Counted from the first letter of the stretch, positions 24,763 through 33,986 are shown. The stretch is DNA of 64,000 nucleotides from Microbacterium sp. MYb72 (GCF_002979415.1 NZ_PCOT01000004.1:1-64000); one strand, 5' to 3'. Numbers and translations: made by a program. The notes: generated by a model not told the origin, from the sequence alone.

Positions 24763-25374
24763 TCAGAGATCGAGCCGCATCACGACGCGTCGGGTCGTCG
24801 GGTGGCTGACCTCGGTGAATCCGGCCGCGGCGAATGGGCCGACCGCGCCGACGTTCATCTCGCCCCACGAGACCGTGGAGCCTCCTGTGAGCAGGGGGTA
24901 TCCCTCGATCGCCGTGGCGCCCTGCGCGCGGGCGTGGTCGACCGCCGCGACCACCATGGGGTACGTGAGACCCCGGCGGCGGAAGCCCGGTCGCACGATG
25001 AGGCACGCGATCGCCCAGACGCCGTCGTCGTTCTTGTCCTCGTCGCGGCCCTTCCACGGCACCGACGATCCACGGAGTCGCCCGTAGACGCTGCGCCGAT
25101 CGACCGCGCACCAGCCGACCGCCTCGTCGCCGAGGTAGGCGACGAGGCCGATCGTCTCCGCCGCACGCGGATCCCCGCAGTGCGTCTCGCTCCTCAGCAG
25201 ATCGCGCCGCTCCTCCACGGGCATGTTCCACCAGTCGCCGTCACCGAGGCGTTGCCGTTCGCACTGGCACCGCGCCGCCGACCCCGTGAGGATCGACTGC
25301 AGGTCATCCCACCCGGCCTGATTCGCCGGGACGATCCTGATCTCCCCCGGCTCCGCGGCGTGCTGCGGGCTCAC
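24763..25374 (-). CDS. GNAT family N-acetyltransferase
   Basis: 203 aa with the acetyl-CoA motif IVRPGFRRRGLTYPMV and GATAIEGYPL. A cysteine-rich N-terminal half (ARCQCERQRLG) is typical of a GNAT subgroup of unknown substrate. GTG 25374 overlaps the stop of the MFS gene (GTGA), so the two are translationally coupled; it could acetylate a compound exported by the MFS protein. Confidence 0.82.
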   Translation of the reverse strand: MSPQHAAEPGEIRIVPANQAGWDDLQSILTGSAARCQCERQRLGDGDWWNMPVEERRDLLRSETHCGDPRAAETIGLVAYLGDEAVGWCAVDRRSVYGRLRGSSVPWKGRDEDKNDDGVWAIACLIVRPGFRRRGLTYPMVVAAVDHARAQGATAIEGYPLLTGGSTVSWGEMNVGAVGPFAAAGFTEVSHPTTRRVVMRLDL

Positions 25375-26888
25375 CGATCGCGCCCCTCGTCGGCCGCCTC
25401 CCTGCCGTCCGCCCCTGCTCGTCCACCGCGAGCTGATACCGGATCGATCAGCGCGGGCCCGGACGAACGGGGAACCCCGCCCGATTCGGCACGCTCCGTC
25501 ACGTCCGCAGCTGCCGACGAAGCGTCGTCGTCGGCATCCGCCGCACTGTCGCCCTCTCCGCCGGGGATCTCCTGCGCCGGCGCGTTGGCGTACAGCTCGG
25601 TCAGCTGCCGGTAGGACTTCGTGAGGAAGGCCAGACCGCCCACGACGACCATGATGAGCCCAGCGAAGAGGCAGATCAGGGCGATGCCGCGGGCCTCGCC
25701 CTGCCCGAGCAGCCAGCCCCACTGCGCGTCGCCGGCCGGGGTCTTCATGTACGGGATGATCAGGAACTCGGCGATCGGCGCGATGAGGAAGGCCGTGATC
25801 GGGGCGGCGGCCGCCTCCATCGCCGCCGCGACGCCGAACACCCGCCCCTGCCGCTCGAACGGCACGACCTTCTGGATCACGGTCTGCTCCGCGGCCTCGG
25901 CCGGCGGCACCATCGCCATGTAGACCCACATGCCCACGACGTACAGCGGCCACCACTCCCGCAGCATGAACACGGCCCCGAGCAGACCCATCGCGATGAC
26001 GATGAGCAGGAGGGTGCGCATCGGTTTCGGGCCGAGTCCGAACTTCGCGACGAGACCTCCGCCGACCAGGAAGCCCGTCGAGGCGAACGCCAGCGCGAAG
26101 CCCCACGTCTGCGCGTCGAACAGGGTGAGTCCGTAGGGATCCATGAGCGCCATGTAGACGCCGCCGATGAGGTTGTTGAACGTCGAGAAGATGATCAGCG
26201 CGAACAGGCCGGGGGCGAGCCTGATCGCCTGCACGCTGCCGCGGAAGTCGAGCGCGCTCGACGCGTTCGGGTCGGGCTCCGGTGTGCCCTCGGGGATGCG
26301 GATGAACATCAGGTGCACGAAGGTCAGCGCCATCGCGGCGATCGCGATCACCAGGGTCCAGCCCATGCCGAGGAAGCCGATAGAGAGCCCGGAGAAGACG
26401 CTGGTGACGAGGAAGGCCAGGCCCTGCACGGTGCCGACGAGGCCGTTCGCGTTGGCGCGCTTGTCTTCGTCGACCAGCAGGGTGACGGTCGTCGACAGGG
26501 CGATGTTGCGGAGCTGCTCGATGACCCCGCCGAAGAGGATCACCAGCGAGAACGCCCAGAACCACGGACCGCCGAGGTCGAGCAGCGCCGATTCGCCCTG
26601 CCAGACGTAGAGGATGCCGGCGACCAGGAAGGCCGCGGCCGAGACGACGCTCGACAACAGCATCACGGTGTGCTTGCGGTGACGATCGACGATCGTGCCG
26701 AAGATCATCGCGAAGAAGGCGATGAAGAGCATGTAGGCGCCGCCGATGATGCCGGTGGCGAGCACGGACTGCGTCTCGATGTACACCCAGAACGTCAGCG
26801 CGAACCAGAGGAAGCTCGTCGTCACGTTGGCGATCAGCGTGTTGACGAGGACGTTCGCGAAGGCCGTCTTCGCCGCGGTTCTCTGCAT
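25371..26888 (-). CDS. MFS transporter (MefA/enterobactin-exporter-like)
   Basis: 505 aa with about twelve membrane segments in residues 10-440 and a soluble acidic, Ala/Gly-rich tail of about 60 residues. The loop after TM2 has the MFS signature form GTIVDRHRKHT. It resembles the macrolide-efflux-type MFS_3 branch. A -10 box TACCCT lies six bases before ATG 26888. It is in an operon with the GNAT gene. Drug or siderophore export is plausible; no substrate evidence. Confidence 0.83.
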   Translation of the reverse strand: MQRTAAKTAFANVLVNTLIANVTTSFLWFALTFWVYIETQSVLATGIIGGAYMLFIAFFAMIFGTIVDRHRKHTVMLLSSVVSAAAFLVAGILYVWQGESALLDLGGPWFWAFSLVILFGGVIEQLRNIALSTTVTLLVDEDKRANANGLVGTVQGLAFLVTSVFSGLSIGFLGMGWTLVIAIAAMALTFVHLMFIRIPEGTPEPDPNASSALDFRGSVQAIRLAPGLFALIIFSTFNNLIGGVYMALMDPYGLTLFDAQTWGFALAFASTGFLVGGGLVAKFGLGPKPMRTLLLIVIAMGLLGAVFMLREWWPLYVVGMWVYMAMVPPAEAAEQTVIQKVVPFERQGRVFGVAAAMEAAAAPITAFLIAPIAEFLIIPYMKTPAGDAQWGWLLGQGEARGIALICLFAGLIMVVVGGLAFLTKSYRQLTELYANAPAQEIPGGEGDSAADADDDASSAAADVTERAESGGVPRSSGPALIDPVSARGGRAGADGREAADEGRDR

Positions 26889-26894
26889 GCTAAG

Positions 26895-26900
26895 AGGGTA
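26895..26900 (-). promoter_or_regulatory. -10 box of MFS/GNAT operon
   Basis: TACCCT on the minus strand, six bases before ATG 26888, no ribosome site: leaderless type. Confidence 0.45.
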
Positions 26901-26948
26901 GGCGGGGGTACGGACATCCGGTAGGCCTGTCGCGCTCCCCCACGCAAA

Positions 26949-26954
26949 TAGACT
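26949..26954 (+). promoter_or_regulatory. -10 box of threonine aldolase gene
   Basis: TAGACT lies six bases before GTG 26961; no ribosome site, leaderless type. It is back to back with the MFS promoter. Confidence 0.5.
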
Positions 26955-26960
26955 GGGTCG

Positions 26961-28028
26961 GTGAGCATTCAGCATGACCCCGCGATCCGGGGATTCGCCA
27001 GCGACAACTACTCCGGCATCCACCCCGATGTCCTCGCCGCCATCGCCGCGGCCAACGGCGGCCACCAGGTGGCCTACGGCGAAGACGCCTACACGGCGCG
27101 CCTGCAGGAGGTCTTCCGGTCGCACTTCGGCGAGGGCGTGCAGGCGTTCCCGGTGTTCAACGGCACCGGAGCCAACGTCACCGGCCTGCAGTCGATGCTG
27201 CCGCGCTGGGGCGCCGTGATCGCGGCATCCACCGCCCACATCAACGTCGACGAGGGCGGTGCCCCCGAGAAGATCGGCGGCTTCAAGCTGCTCACCATCC
27301 CGACCGACGACGGCAAGCTCACCCCCGAGCTCGTCGACCGCGAGGCCTGGGGCTGGGGCGACGAGCATCGCGCGCAGCCGCTCGTGGTCTCGATCACCCA
27401 GTCCACCGAGCTCGGCACGCTCTACACGGCCGAGGAGATCAAGGCCCTCGCCGATCACGCGCACGAGCGCGGCATGAAGCTGCACGTCGACGGCGCGCGC
27501 ATCTCGAACGCGGCCGCGGCGCTCGACCTGCCGCTGCGGGCCTTCACGCGCGACGTCGGCGTCGACGTGCTCAGCTTCGGCGGCACGAAGAACGGCGCGA
27601 TGCTGGGCGAGGCGATCGTGGTGCTGAACCCCGAGGCGTCCGACGGTCTGAGCTACTCGCGCAAGTTCAACATGCAGCTCTCCTCGAAGATGCGCTTCGT
27701 CTCGGCTCAGCTCATCGCGCTGCTCGAGGGCGACCTGTGGCTGCGCAACGCACAGCACGCGAACGCCATGGCCCAGCGCCTCCGCGGGGCGATCGACGCC
27801 GGCATCGCCGACGGCTCGATCACCGGTGTCTCGTTCACGCAGCCGACCCAGTCGAACGGCGTCTTCGCGACGCTGCCCGACGGCGTCGCCGACGCACTGC
27901 GCGAGTCGTTCCGCTTCTACGACTGGGATGCCGCACGCAACGAGGTCCGCTGGATGTGCGGTTTCGACACGCACGAAGACGACGTCGACGCCTTCGTCGC
28001 GGAGCTCGCGCGCCTGACGCAGGCCTGA
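26961..28028 (+). CDS. ltaE: low-specificity L-threonine aldolase (PLP-dependent)
   Basis: 355 aa fold-type I PLP enzyme. The PLP lysine is K210 in LSFGGTKNG; HVDGARISNA holds the PLP-binding aspartate; FNGTGANVTGLQ binds the phosphate. Family members cleave L-threonine or allo-threonine to glycine and acetaldehyde. Length is normal. GTG 26961 is supported by a -10 box six bases upstream. It is convergent with the Nudix-like gene across a hairpin. Confidence 0.85.
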   Translation: MSIQHDPAIRGFASDNYSGIHPDVLAAIAAANGGHQVAYGEDAYTARLQEVFRSHFGEGVQAFPVFNGTGANVTGLQSMLPRWGAVIAASTAHINVDEGGAPEKIGGFKLLTIPTDDGKLTPELVDREAWGWGDEHRAQPLVVSITQSTELGTLYTAEEIKALADHAHERGMKLHVDGARISNAAAALDLPLRAFTRDVGVDVLSFGGTKNGAMLGEAIVVLNPEASDGLSYSRKFNMQLSSKMRFVSAQLIALLEGDLWLRNAQHANAMAQRLRGAIDAGIADGSITGVSFTQPTQSNGVFATLPDGVADALRESFRFYDWDAARNEVRWMCGFDTHEDDVDAFVAELARLTQA

Positions 28029-28085
28029 CGCACCGCCACCCGCTCACTCGCCGCGGCGCATCCTGCCGCCGAGCGCACACGAATT

Positions 28086-28131
28086 CGCCGACTGCACGGC
28101 TTGTTCACGCATTCTTCCCGTGCACTCGGCG
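28086..28131. terminator. hairpin between convergent genes
   Basis: CGCCGACTGCACGG (28086-28099) pairs with CCGTGCACTCGGCG (28118-28131) with one mismatch; a further CCCGTGCACTCG copy follows. It stands between the convergent aldolase and Nudix-like genes and could stop both transcripts. Confidence 0.5.
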
Positions 28132-28169
28132 ACTTCCCGTGCACTCGACGGAGCGCGCGCGAACGCGAG

Positions 28170-28772
28170 CTACCGGAGCAGGCCGAGGTTCGCCAGAGCC
28201 TGCCGGATGAGCGTGCCACGGCCGCCCTCCATCTCGGCGGCGACGGCGTCTGAGCCCGCCTCCTCGGGAGTGAACCAGGTCACCTCCAGCGCGTCCTGAC
28301 GGGGCTCGCAGGTGCCGGTCACCGGCACCACGAACGCGAGCGACACCGCGTGCTGACGGTCGTCGTGATAGGCGCTCACGCCCGGGATCGGGAAGTACTC
28401 GGCCACCGTGAACGGCAGCGGCTGCGGCGGCAGCAGCGGGAAGGCCATCGGCCCGAGGTCGTTCTCGACGTGCCGGAACAGCGCGTCGCGGATCGTCTCG
28501 CCGAAGCGCACCCGGCCCGACACGATCGTGCGGGTCATCTCACCCAGAGGCGTGGATCGCAGCAGGATGCCGATCTCGGTCACCACCCCCGAGCCGTCGG
28601 TGCGCACGGGGATCGCCTCCACGTAGAGCATCGGCATGCGACGACGAGCCTCTTCGAGCTCGACGTCTGTCAGCCAGCCGGGATTCGCCCCCGACGCCGG
28701 CGCGGCGCCGTCGAAGGAGCCGAGCCCCGAGTCTTCGGGTTCCGGATCGGGATCAGGTGTGCGAACCGCCAT
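28170..28772 (-). CDS. Nudix-like hydrolase (DUF4916 type)
   Basis: 200 aa. The segment GRVRFGETIRDALFRHVENDLG (residues about 106-127) has Nudix-box spacing but with Arg-His in place of the usual Arg-Glu, so catalysis is uncertain. An acidic, Pro-rich N-terminal tail of 30 residues precedes the fold. It has an AAGGA site before ATG 28772 and is divergent from the esterase gene. Substrate unknown. Confidence 0.72.
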   Translation of the reverse strand: MAVRTPDPDPEPEDSGLGSFDGAAPASGANPGWLTDVELEEARRRMPMLYVEAIPVRTDGSGVVTEIGILLRSTPLGEMTRTIVSGRVRFGETIRDALFRHVENDLGPMAFPLLPPQPLPFTVAEYFPIPGVSAYHDDRQHAVSLAFVVPVTGTCEPRQDALEVTWFTPEEAGSDAVAAEMEGGRGTLIRQALANLGLLR

Positions 28773-28789
28773 GTGTCCTTTCTACCAGG

Positions 28790-28795
28790 CAGGAT
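28790..28795 (+). promoter_or_regulatory. weak -10 box upstream of esterase
   Basis: CAGGAT stands six bases before GTG 28802, the spacing seen at other leaderless genes here. It points to GTG 28802 as the original start even though the present frame from it is broken. Confidence 0.35.
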
Positions 28796-28865
28796 AGGAG
28801 CGTGACCGAGAAACCTGACGATCGACGACGCCGCGACCCGGTGGTCCGCCGGCGACCGGGAGGGG

Positions 28866-29447
28866 ATGCCGCTGCTGGTGCTGCTCCACGGCTACGGCGC
28901 CGACGAGCACGACCTGTTCGGTCTGGTGCCGTATCTGCCCGAGGGCATCGCCGTGGCATCCGTCGCCGCTCCCCTGACCCCGCCGTGGCCGATGCCCGGC
29001 CGGTCCTGGTACCCGATCGACGGCCTCGACGGACGCGATGCCTCCCACGTCACAGCTGCGGCGGAGGCCTTCCTCCGCTGGCTCGACGCCGCGGCATCCG
29101 ATGCTCCGAAGGTCGCGCTGCTCGGGTTCTCGCAGGGCGCGGCGGTCTCTCTGCAGGCCATGCGGCTCGCGCCGGAGCGCTTCGGCGCTGTCGTGGCGTT
29201 GAGCGGATACGCGACCCCCGGGGACGTCGCAGGCGACGAGGAGCTCGCCGAGCTGCGCCCGCCGGTGTTCTGGGGGCGCGGGACGCATGACGACGTCATC
29301 CCGGCGCATCTCGTCGCGCACACCGCCGAGTGGCTGCCCGGCCACTCCGACCTCTCCGGCCGCGTCTACACGGGACTCACCCACAGCATCTCCGAGGAGG
29401 AGCTCGGCGACGTGCGCCACTTCATCGCGAAGTGGCTCGAGGGCTGA
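28866..29447 (+). CDS. alpha/beta-hydrolase (phospholipase/carboxylesterase family), 5' end possibly frameshifted
   Basis: 193 aa from ATG 28866. The serine nucleophile is in GFSQGAAVSL, the acid in GTHDDVIP and the histidine in LTHSISEEE. Upstream of ATG 28866 the same frame reads NLTIDDAATRWSAGDREG, a plausible N terminus, but meets a stop at 28803. Removing one A from the AAA run at 28811-28813 would join it to GTG 28802 and its -10 box. The start may therefore be 28802 with a one-base insertion. Convergent with a small membrane gene, 7 bp apart. Confidence 0.75.
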   Translation: MPLLVLLHGYGADEHDLFGLVPYLPEGIAVASVAAPLTPPWPMPGRSWYPIDGLDGRDASHVTAAAEAFLRWLDAAASDAPKVALLGFSQGAAVSLQAMRLAPERFGAVVALSGYATPGDVAGDEELAELRPPVFWGRGTHDDVIPAHLVAHTAEWLPGHSDLSGRVYTGLTHSISEEELGDVRHFIAKWLEG

Positions 29448-29454
29448 CCGCCGA

Positions 29455-29820
29455 CTAGGAGCGCGGGCCCGGTCGATCCGCGTCAGGCTCGCCGTCGGCC
29501 ACGGCACCAGCGCCGGCTCCACTCTCGGCGCCGGCCCCACTCCCCGCTCCGGCCCCGCTCTCGGAGTCATCCTCGGCATCCGTGTCGGAGGACTCACGCG
29601 CCGCCTGCGCCGCCGCCCACTCCTGCTTCCGGAGTTTCGATCCGGCGCTGATGAAGCACATCATGACGAGGGTTCCGATCCCGACGCCGATCCCCATGCC
29701 GAGCGCCAGGTTCTGGAAACCCGTGCCGAGAGAGACGCCGACGCCGATTCCGATCGCGAGTCCGGCCCCCATGCCGACGCGCTGCATCATCTCGCCGGGA
29801 CTCATGCTCTCGTCTGCCAT
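29455..29820 (-). CDS. small glycine-zipper membrane protein
   Basis: 121 aa. Residues about 17-60 form two membrane segments made of G-x-G repeats (GLAIGIGVGVSLGTG, GMGIGVGIGTLVMM). The C-terminal third is low-complexity Ala/Gly/Ser/Asp with SGAGAGSGAG repeats. No family recognised. Convergent with the esterase. Confidence 0.55.
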   Translation of the reverse strand: MADESMSPGEMMQRVGMGAGLAIGIGVGVSLGTGFQNLALGMGIGVGIGTLVMMCFISAGSKLRKQEWAAAQAARESSDTDAEDDSESGAGAGSGAGAESGAGAGAVADGEPDADRPGPRS

Positions 29821-30107
29821 TCCTCCACGCTACGAGTCCGGAGGCCCTGCGGCATCCCCCGCGCGGTGGACATCCCGGCGCGACACGCCCGGGTTGCGCG
29901 CACCGCGGAGGCGGGGGTATCGTCGTGGAGTCCTGTCCGCCGTGTCTGGAAGTCCTTTGATCTGATCCGTCGCCTCCGCGCTCTTCTTTCCGCGCGCTGA
30001 CCCGACGACGGCTGATCCACGGCCCATCTCCCTCCTTGCGAGGTCGTCTTCCGACGACTCCCCGAGGGCTCGGTGTCAGTGCACCCTCGCACTCGACAGG
30101 AGACACC

Positions 30108-31787
30108 ATGTCAACCCCCACCCTTCATGCATCGGTCACCCTCGACCGCCTCACCTTCACCTGGCCAGACGGGCAGACGGCGCTCGACGCCGTGTCCGGC
30201 GCCTTCGGATCGGCCCGCACCGGACTGGTCGGACGCAACGGCGCCGGCAAGTCCACGCTGCTGCGCCTGATGGCCGGAGAACTGGCGCCCACCTCGGGTG
30301 TCGTCTCGGCCACCGGAGAGGTCGCCTACCTCCCGCAGCAGCTGACCCTCGACGTCGACCGGCGCGTCGCCGAACTGCTCGGCGTGGCCGAGGCGCTCGA
30401 CGCCGTCCGCGCGATCGGCGCCGGCGACGTCGACCCGGCGCACTTCGACGCGGTCGGCGACGACTGGGACATCGAGGCCAGGGCGGAGGCATCCCTCGCC
30501 GAGGCCGGCCTCTCGCCCGACTTCCTCGACCGCCGCGTCGGAGAGCTGTCGGGCGGCGAGGCCGTGCTGGTCGCGATCGCCGGCATCCGCCTGCGGCGAG
30601 CGCCGATCACGCTCCTCGACGAGCCCACGAACAACCTCGACCGCGACGCCCGCGCGAAGCTGGCGGCGATGGTGAGGTCGTGGAAGGGCACGCTCATCGT
30701 GGTCAGCCACGACATCTCACTGCTGGAGCTGATGGACGACACCGCCGAGCTGTACGCGCAGACGCTGAGCGTGTTCGGCGGACCGTACTCCGCGTGGCGC
30801 GCCTGGCTGGACGCCGAGCAGGATGCTGCGAAGCAGGCGGAGGTGACGGCCAAGCAGGTGCTCCGCAAGGAGAAGCGCCAGCGGATCGAGGCCGAGTCCA
30901 AGCTCGCGACGCGCGCGAAGATGGCGAACAAGGCCGAGGTCGAGAAGCGCGTGCCGAAGATCGTCGCGCACGGCAGGAAGATGGCCGCGGAGGTCTCGGC
31001 GGGAAAGCTGCGCACCGAGGTCGGAGCGAAGGAGGATGCCGCGCGCGCCTCCCTCGACGAGGCGGGGCGCCGCGTGCGTTCGGACTCGTCGATGAAGATC
31101 GAGCTGCCCGACCCCGAGGTCTCGCGGGCGCGCCGGATCGCCGAGATCGGCGACGGCGAGCGCTCGTGGATCCTGCAGGGTCCGGAGCGCGTCGCGCTGA
31201 TCGGGCGCAACGGAGCGGGCAAGACCACGCTGCTGGAGCGGCTGGTCGAGAGCGGGCGCCAGAACTCCGGAGATTCCCCGGGATACGAGCCGACCGGAGC
31301 GGTTCCGGCGGATTCCACCCCGGATCTCCGGAGTTCCGGCGGCCTGGACCTCGAGGCCACGGCCCACACCGACCGGATCGGCTACCTGCCGCAGCGCGTG
31401 GACGGACTCGACGAGACCCGTTCGGTCTTCGAGAACATCGCGGATGCCGCACCCCAGGTGCCCGAAAAGGAGCTGCGCAACCGGCTCGCCCGGTTCCTCA
31501 TCCGCGGAGCCACGGCGGAGCGCCCTGTCGCCGCGCTGTCGGGAGGCGAGCGCTTCCGCGTGGCGCTGGCCGCGCTGTTGCTCACCGACCCCGCACCTCA
31601 GCTCGTGGTGCTGGACGAGCCGACGAACAACCTCGACCTCGACACGGTCGACCAGCTCGTCGAGGCGCTGCGCGCGTACCGCGGCGCCGTGCTCATCGTC
31701 AGCCACGACGACGCGTTCCTCGCCCGGCTCGATCTCGATCTCACGCTCGAGATCGATGCGGAAGGGATGCTGCGCGAGGTCGGCTGA
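30108..31787 (+). CDS. ABC-F family ATPase (ribosome-associated)
   Basis: 559 aa soluble protein with two ATP-binding cassettes and no membrane segment. Walker A motifs GRNGAGKST and GRNGAGKTT and two LSGGE signatures are intact; a charged helical linker rich in Lys (KQVLRKEKRQRIEAESK) joins them. ABC-F proteins act on the ribosomal E site, and several give macrolide, lincosamide or pleuromutilin resistance. A GACAGGAGA ribosome site precedes ATG 30108. The 287-bp upstream region may hold a leader. Confidence 0.85.
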   Translation: MSTPTLHASVTLDRLTFTWPDGQTALDAVSGAFGSARTGLVGRNGAGKSTLLRLMAGELAPTSGVVSATGEVAYLPQQLTLDVDRRVAELLGVAEALDAVRAIGAGDVDPAHFDAVGDDWDIEARAEASLAEAGLSPDFLDRRVGELSGGEAVLVAIAGIRLRRAPITLLDEPTNNLDRDARAKLAAMVRSWKGTLIVVSHDISLLELMDDTAELYAQTLSVFGGPYSAWRAWLDAEQDAAKQAEVTAKQVLRKEKRQRIEAESKLATRAKMANKAEVEKRVPKIVAHGRKMAAEVSAGKLRTEVGAKEDAARASLDEAGRRVRSDSSMKIELPDPEVSRARRIAEIGDGERSWILQGPERVALIGRNGAGKTTLLERLVESGRQNSGDSPGYEPTGAVPADSTPDLRSSGGLDLEATAHTDRIGYLPQRVDGLDETRSVFENIADAAPQVPEKELRNRLARFLIRGATAERPVAALSGGERFRVALAALLLTDPAPQLVVLDEPTNNLDLDTVDQLVEALRAYRGAVLIVSHDDAFLARLDLDLTLEIDAEGMLREVG

Positions 31788-31857
31788 CCCGCGCGACGCG
31801 GCCGGTCCGGGGGCATCGCCTCCCTGGCCGGCCGCACCGTCGCATCAACCGGACCCT

Positions 31858-32065
31858 CAGCCGCACCATCCCGCTCACGCCGCACCAGACCGGCCTCGTC
31901 GTCAGACCGGTCACGCCGCCACATCAGCCGCACCATCCCGCTCACGCCGCCACATCATCCGGCCCCTCAGCCGCACCATCCCGCTCACGCCGCCACACCA
32001 GCCCCGCCTCGTCGTCAGACCAGCCCCGCCGCGTCGTCAGACCAGCCCCGCCGCGTCGTCAGACC
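31858..32065. repeat. tandem repeats running into the 3' end of the response regulator
   Basis: Three copies of CAGCCGCACCATCCCGCTCA... (26 bp) start at 31858, 31925 and 31968. Four copies of GTCGTCAGACC start at 31898, 32011, 32033 and 32055; the last three have a 22-bp period, and the final one contains the stop codon of the response regulator at 32059-32061. Confidence 0.85.
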
Positions 32066-32718
32066 AGACCGGCCTCGTAGGCCATGATCACGGCCTGCAC
32101 GCGGTCGCGGAGATCGAGCTTCTGCAGGACCCTGCCGACGTGCGTCTTGACCGTCGACTCCGTGACGAACAGCCGCTCGCCGATCTCCGCGTTGTTGAGC
32201 CCCTTCGCGATGGCGAGGAACACCTCCCGCTCGCGCTCCGTGAGAGCGCCGACGCGCTGATCGATGTCGCCGGCCTGCCGCGGCAGCCGTGTCGCGAACA
32301 GGTCCAGCATCGCCCTCGTCACGCGGGGGGAGACGAGGGCGTCGCCGGCGGCGATCGAGCGGATCGCCGCCGTCAGCGTCGCCGGGGGCGTGTTCTTCAG
32401 CAGGAATCCACTGGCCCCCGCGCGCAGACTGCCGAACGCGTACTCGTCGAGGTCGAAGGTCGTGAGCACGAGGACCCTGGTCGACGGCGCGCTCCTGACG
32501 ATGCGCCTGGTCGCCTCGATGCCGTCCATCTCCGGCATCCTGATGTCCATGAGGACCACATCGGGGGCGAGCTGCTCCGCCTGATGCACGGCGTCCGTCC
32601 CCGACACCGCCTCGCCGATGACGTCCAGATCGTCCTCGGCGTCGAGGACCATCCTCATGCCGCGTCTGATCAGCTCGTGATCGTCGACGATCAGCACCCG
32701 TATCCGTTCGCCGCTCAT
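32059..32718 (-). CDS. NarL/LuxR-type response regulator
   Basis: 219 aa. Receiver domain with the acidic pair VDDH, the phospho-acceptor aspartate in VVLMDIRMPEMDG and the lysine in LLKN. The C-terminal LuxR helix-turn-helix includes LTEREREVFLAIAKGLNNAEIG and VKTHVGRVLQKL. Partner is the histidine kinase encoded just upstream (4-bp overlap). Its 3' end is tandemly duplicated in the adjacent repeat. Target genes unknown. Confidence 0.9.
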   Translation of the reverse strand: MSGERIRVLIVDDHELIRRGMRMVLDAEDDLDVIGEAVSGTDAVHQAEQLAPDVVLMDIRMPEMDGIEATRRIVRSAPSTRVLVLTTFDLDEYAFGSLRAGASGFLLKNTPPATLTAAIRSIAAGDALVSPRVTRAMLDLFATRLPRQAGDIDQRVGALTEREREVFLAIAKGLNNAEIGERLFVTESTVKTHVGRVLQKLDLRDRVQAVIMAYEAGLV

Positions 32719-33986
32719 CGCTGCGCCTCCTGTTCCGGCATCTCCACGTGCACGCGCCACCCTCCGCCCTCGATCGGACCGGCATCCGCTGTTCCCCCGT
32801 AGAGGCGGACCCGCTCTCGGATGCCGACGAGCCCGCGCCCGGAGCCGACCGACTCCGCCGGGGGTCCCGCCCGCCCGTCGTCCATGACGTCGACGACGAC
32901 CGCACCCTCCCTGAAGTCGAGGGTCACAGTCACCGTACGGGGCTCGGCGGCGTAGCGGAGGACGTTCGTGAGCGCCTCCTGGACGATCCGGAACACCGCG
33001 TTCTGGAGCGCAGGGGATGCCGGCGGCTCGCCGTGCGTGCGCGTCACGACGGGCAGTCCGGCGGTGCGGAAGGTCTCGATCAGCGCGGCGAGGTCGCCGA
33101 CGCCCGGGTTGGGCTGCAGCGGCGACCGCTCCTCGCCCTCGGGGCCCTCGTCGCCCAGCGCGCCGAGCAGCTGTCGCATCTCGAGGAGGGACTGCCGCCC
33201 CACCGCGCCGATCTCCTGCACGGCGCTCCGCGCGCGGGTCGGGTCCTTCTCCGCCAGCGCGGCGGCGCCGTCGGCGAGCGAGACCATGACCGACACGCTG
33301 TGGGCCACGACGTCGTGGATCTCCCTCGTGATCCTCGCGCGCTCGGCCAGGGTCGCCAGCCGCGCCTGCTGATCCCGCTCCCGCGCCAGCTGGTTGGCAC
33401 GGTCGAGGATCGCCCCGATGTAGCGGCGCCGGTCGCCCACCGTCACCCCGAGCAGCGCGGAGACGAGCAGCACGACGAGGAGGAGCAGCCCGGTCGGCGC
33501 CGAGGAGAGAGGGCTCTCCTGACGCCCCCGGAGCGCGGCATCGATCGCGGGGAAGAGGATGCAGCCGGCGAGCGCCGCGATGCCGAAGCCGATCCATCCG
33601 CTGCGGTTGGACCGGTAGACGAACACCGCGTACAGGGCGATGGCGATGCCGAACGGCTCGGCGGGTGCATCCACGACGAGGCACAGGGCCGCGACCGCTC
33701 CGAAGACCGCGAACGTGACCCACGGGCGGCGTCTCCGCACGAAGAGGGATGCCGTCGCCACGATGCCGCCGACGAGCGGCACGAGGATCGGGCCGAACGG
33801 CGACCACACACCAGAGGAGAGCGGGGTGACGGTCGCCCAGAGCGTGGCGAAGAGGAGGTAGACGCCGGCGAGCACGGCATCGACGAGGAGCGGGTGTCCG
33901 CTCCAGAACCGGCGGACGGCGCCGGGCGGCCGTGGCAGCTCGTCCTCGCGGACCGGCGCCTGCGGGGAGACGGGAGACTCGGCCAT
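32715..33986 (-). CDS. sensor histidine kinase (HisKA_3 family)
   Basis: 423 aa. Residues about 30-190 hold six membrane segments with no large extracellular sensor. The phospho-acceptor histidine is in ITREIHDVVAHS; the ATPase domain has the N-box IVQEALTNVLRYA and the G-box GRGLVGIRERVRL. It should phosphorylate the response regulator encoded next. TAGAGT lies six bases before ATG 33986, so the operon mRNA is probably leaderless. Confidence 0.9.
   Translation of the reverse strand: MAESPVSPQAPVREDELPRPPGAVRRFWSGHPLLVDAVLAGVYLLFATLWATVTPLSSGVWSPFGPILVPLVGGIVATASLFVRRRRPWVTFAVFGAVAALCLVVDAPAEPFGIAIALYAVFVYRSNRSGWIGFGIAALAGCILFPAIDAALRGRQESPLSSAPTGLLLLVVLLVSALLGVTVGDRRRYIGAILDRANQLARERDQQARLATLAERARITREIHDVVAHSVSVMVSLADGAAALAEKDPTRARSAVQEIGAVGRQSLLEMRQLLGALGDEGPEGEERSPLQPNPGVGDLAALIETFRTAGLPVVTRTHGEPPASPALQNAVFRIVQEALTNVLRYAAEPRTVTVTLDFREGAVVVDVMDDGRAGPPAESVGSGRGLVGIRERVRLYGGTADAGPIEGGGWRVHVEMPEQEAQR

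Noticed and set aside
28757..29290. Alternative plus-strand frame through the esterase
   Set aside because: Apart from the first few codons from GTG 28802 it reads as an Arg-rich shadow; the esterase motifs lie in the other frame.
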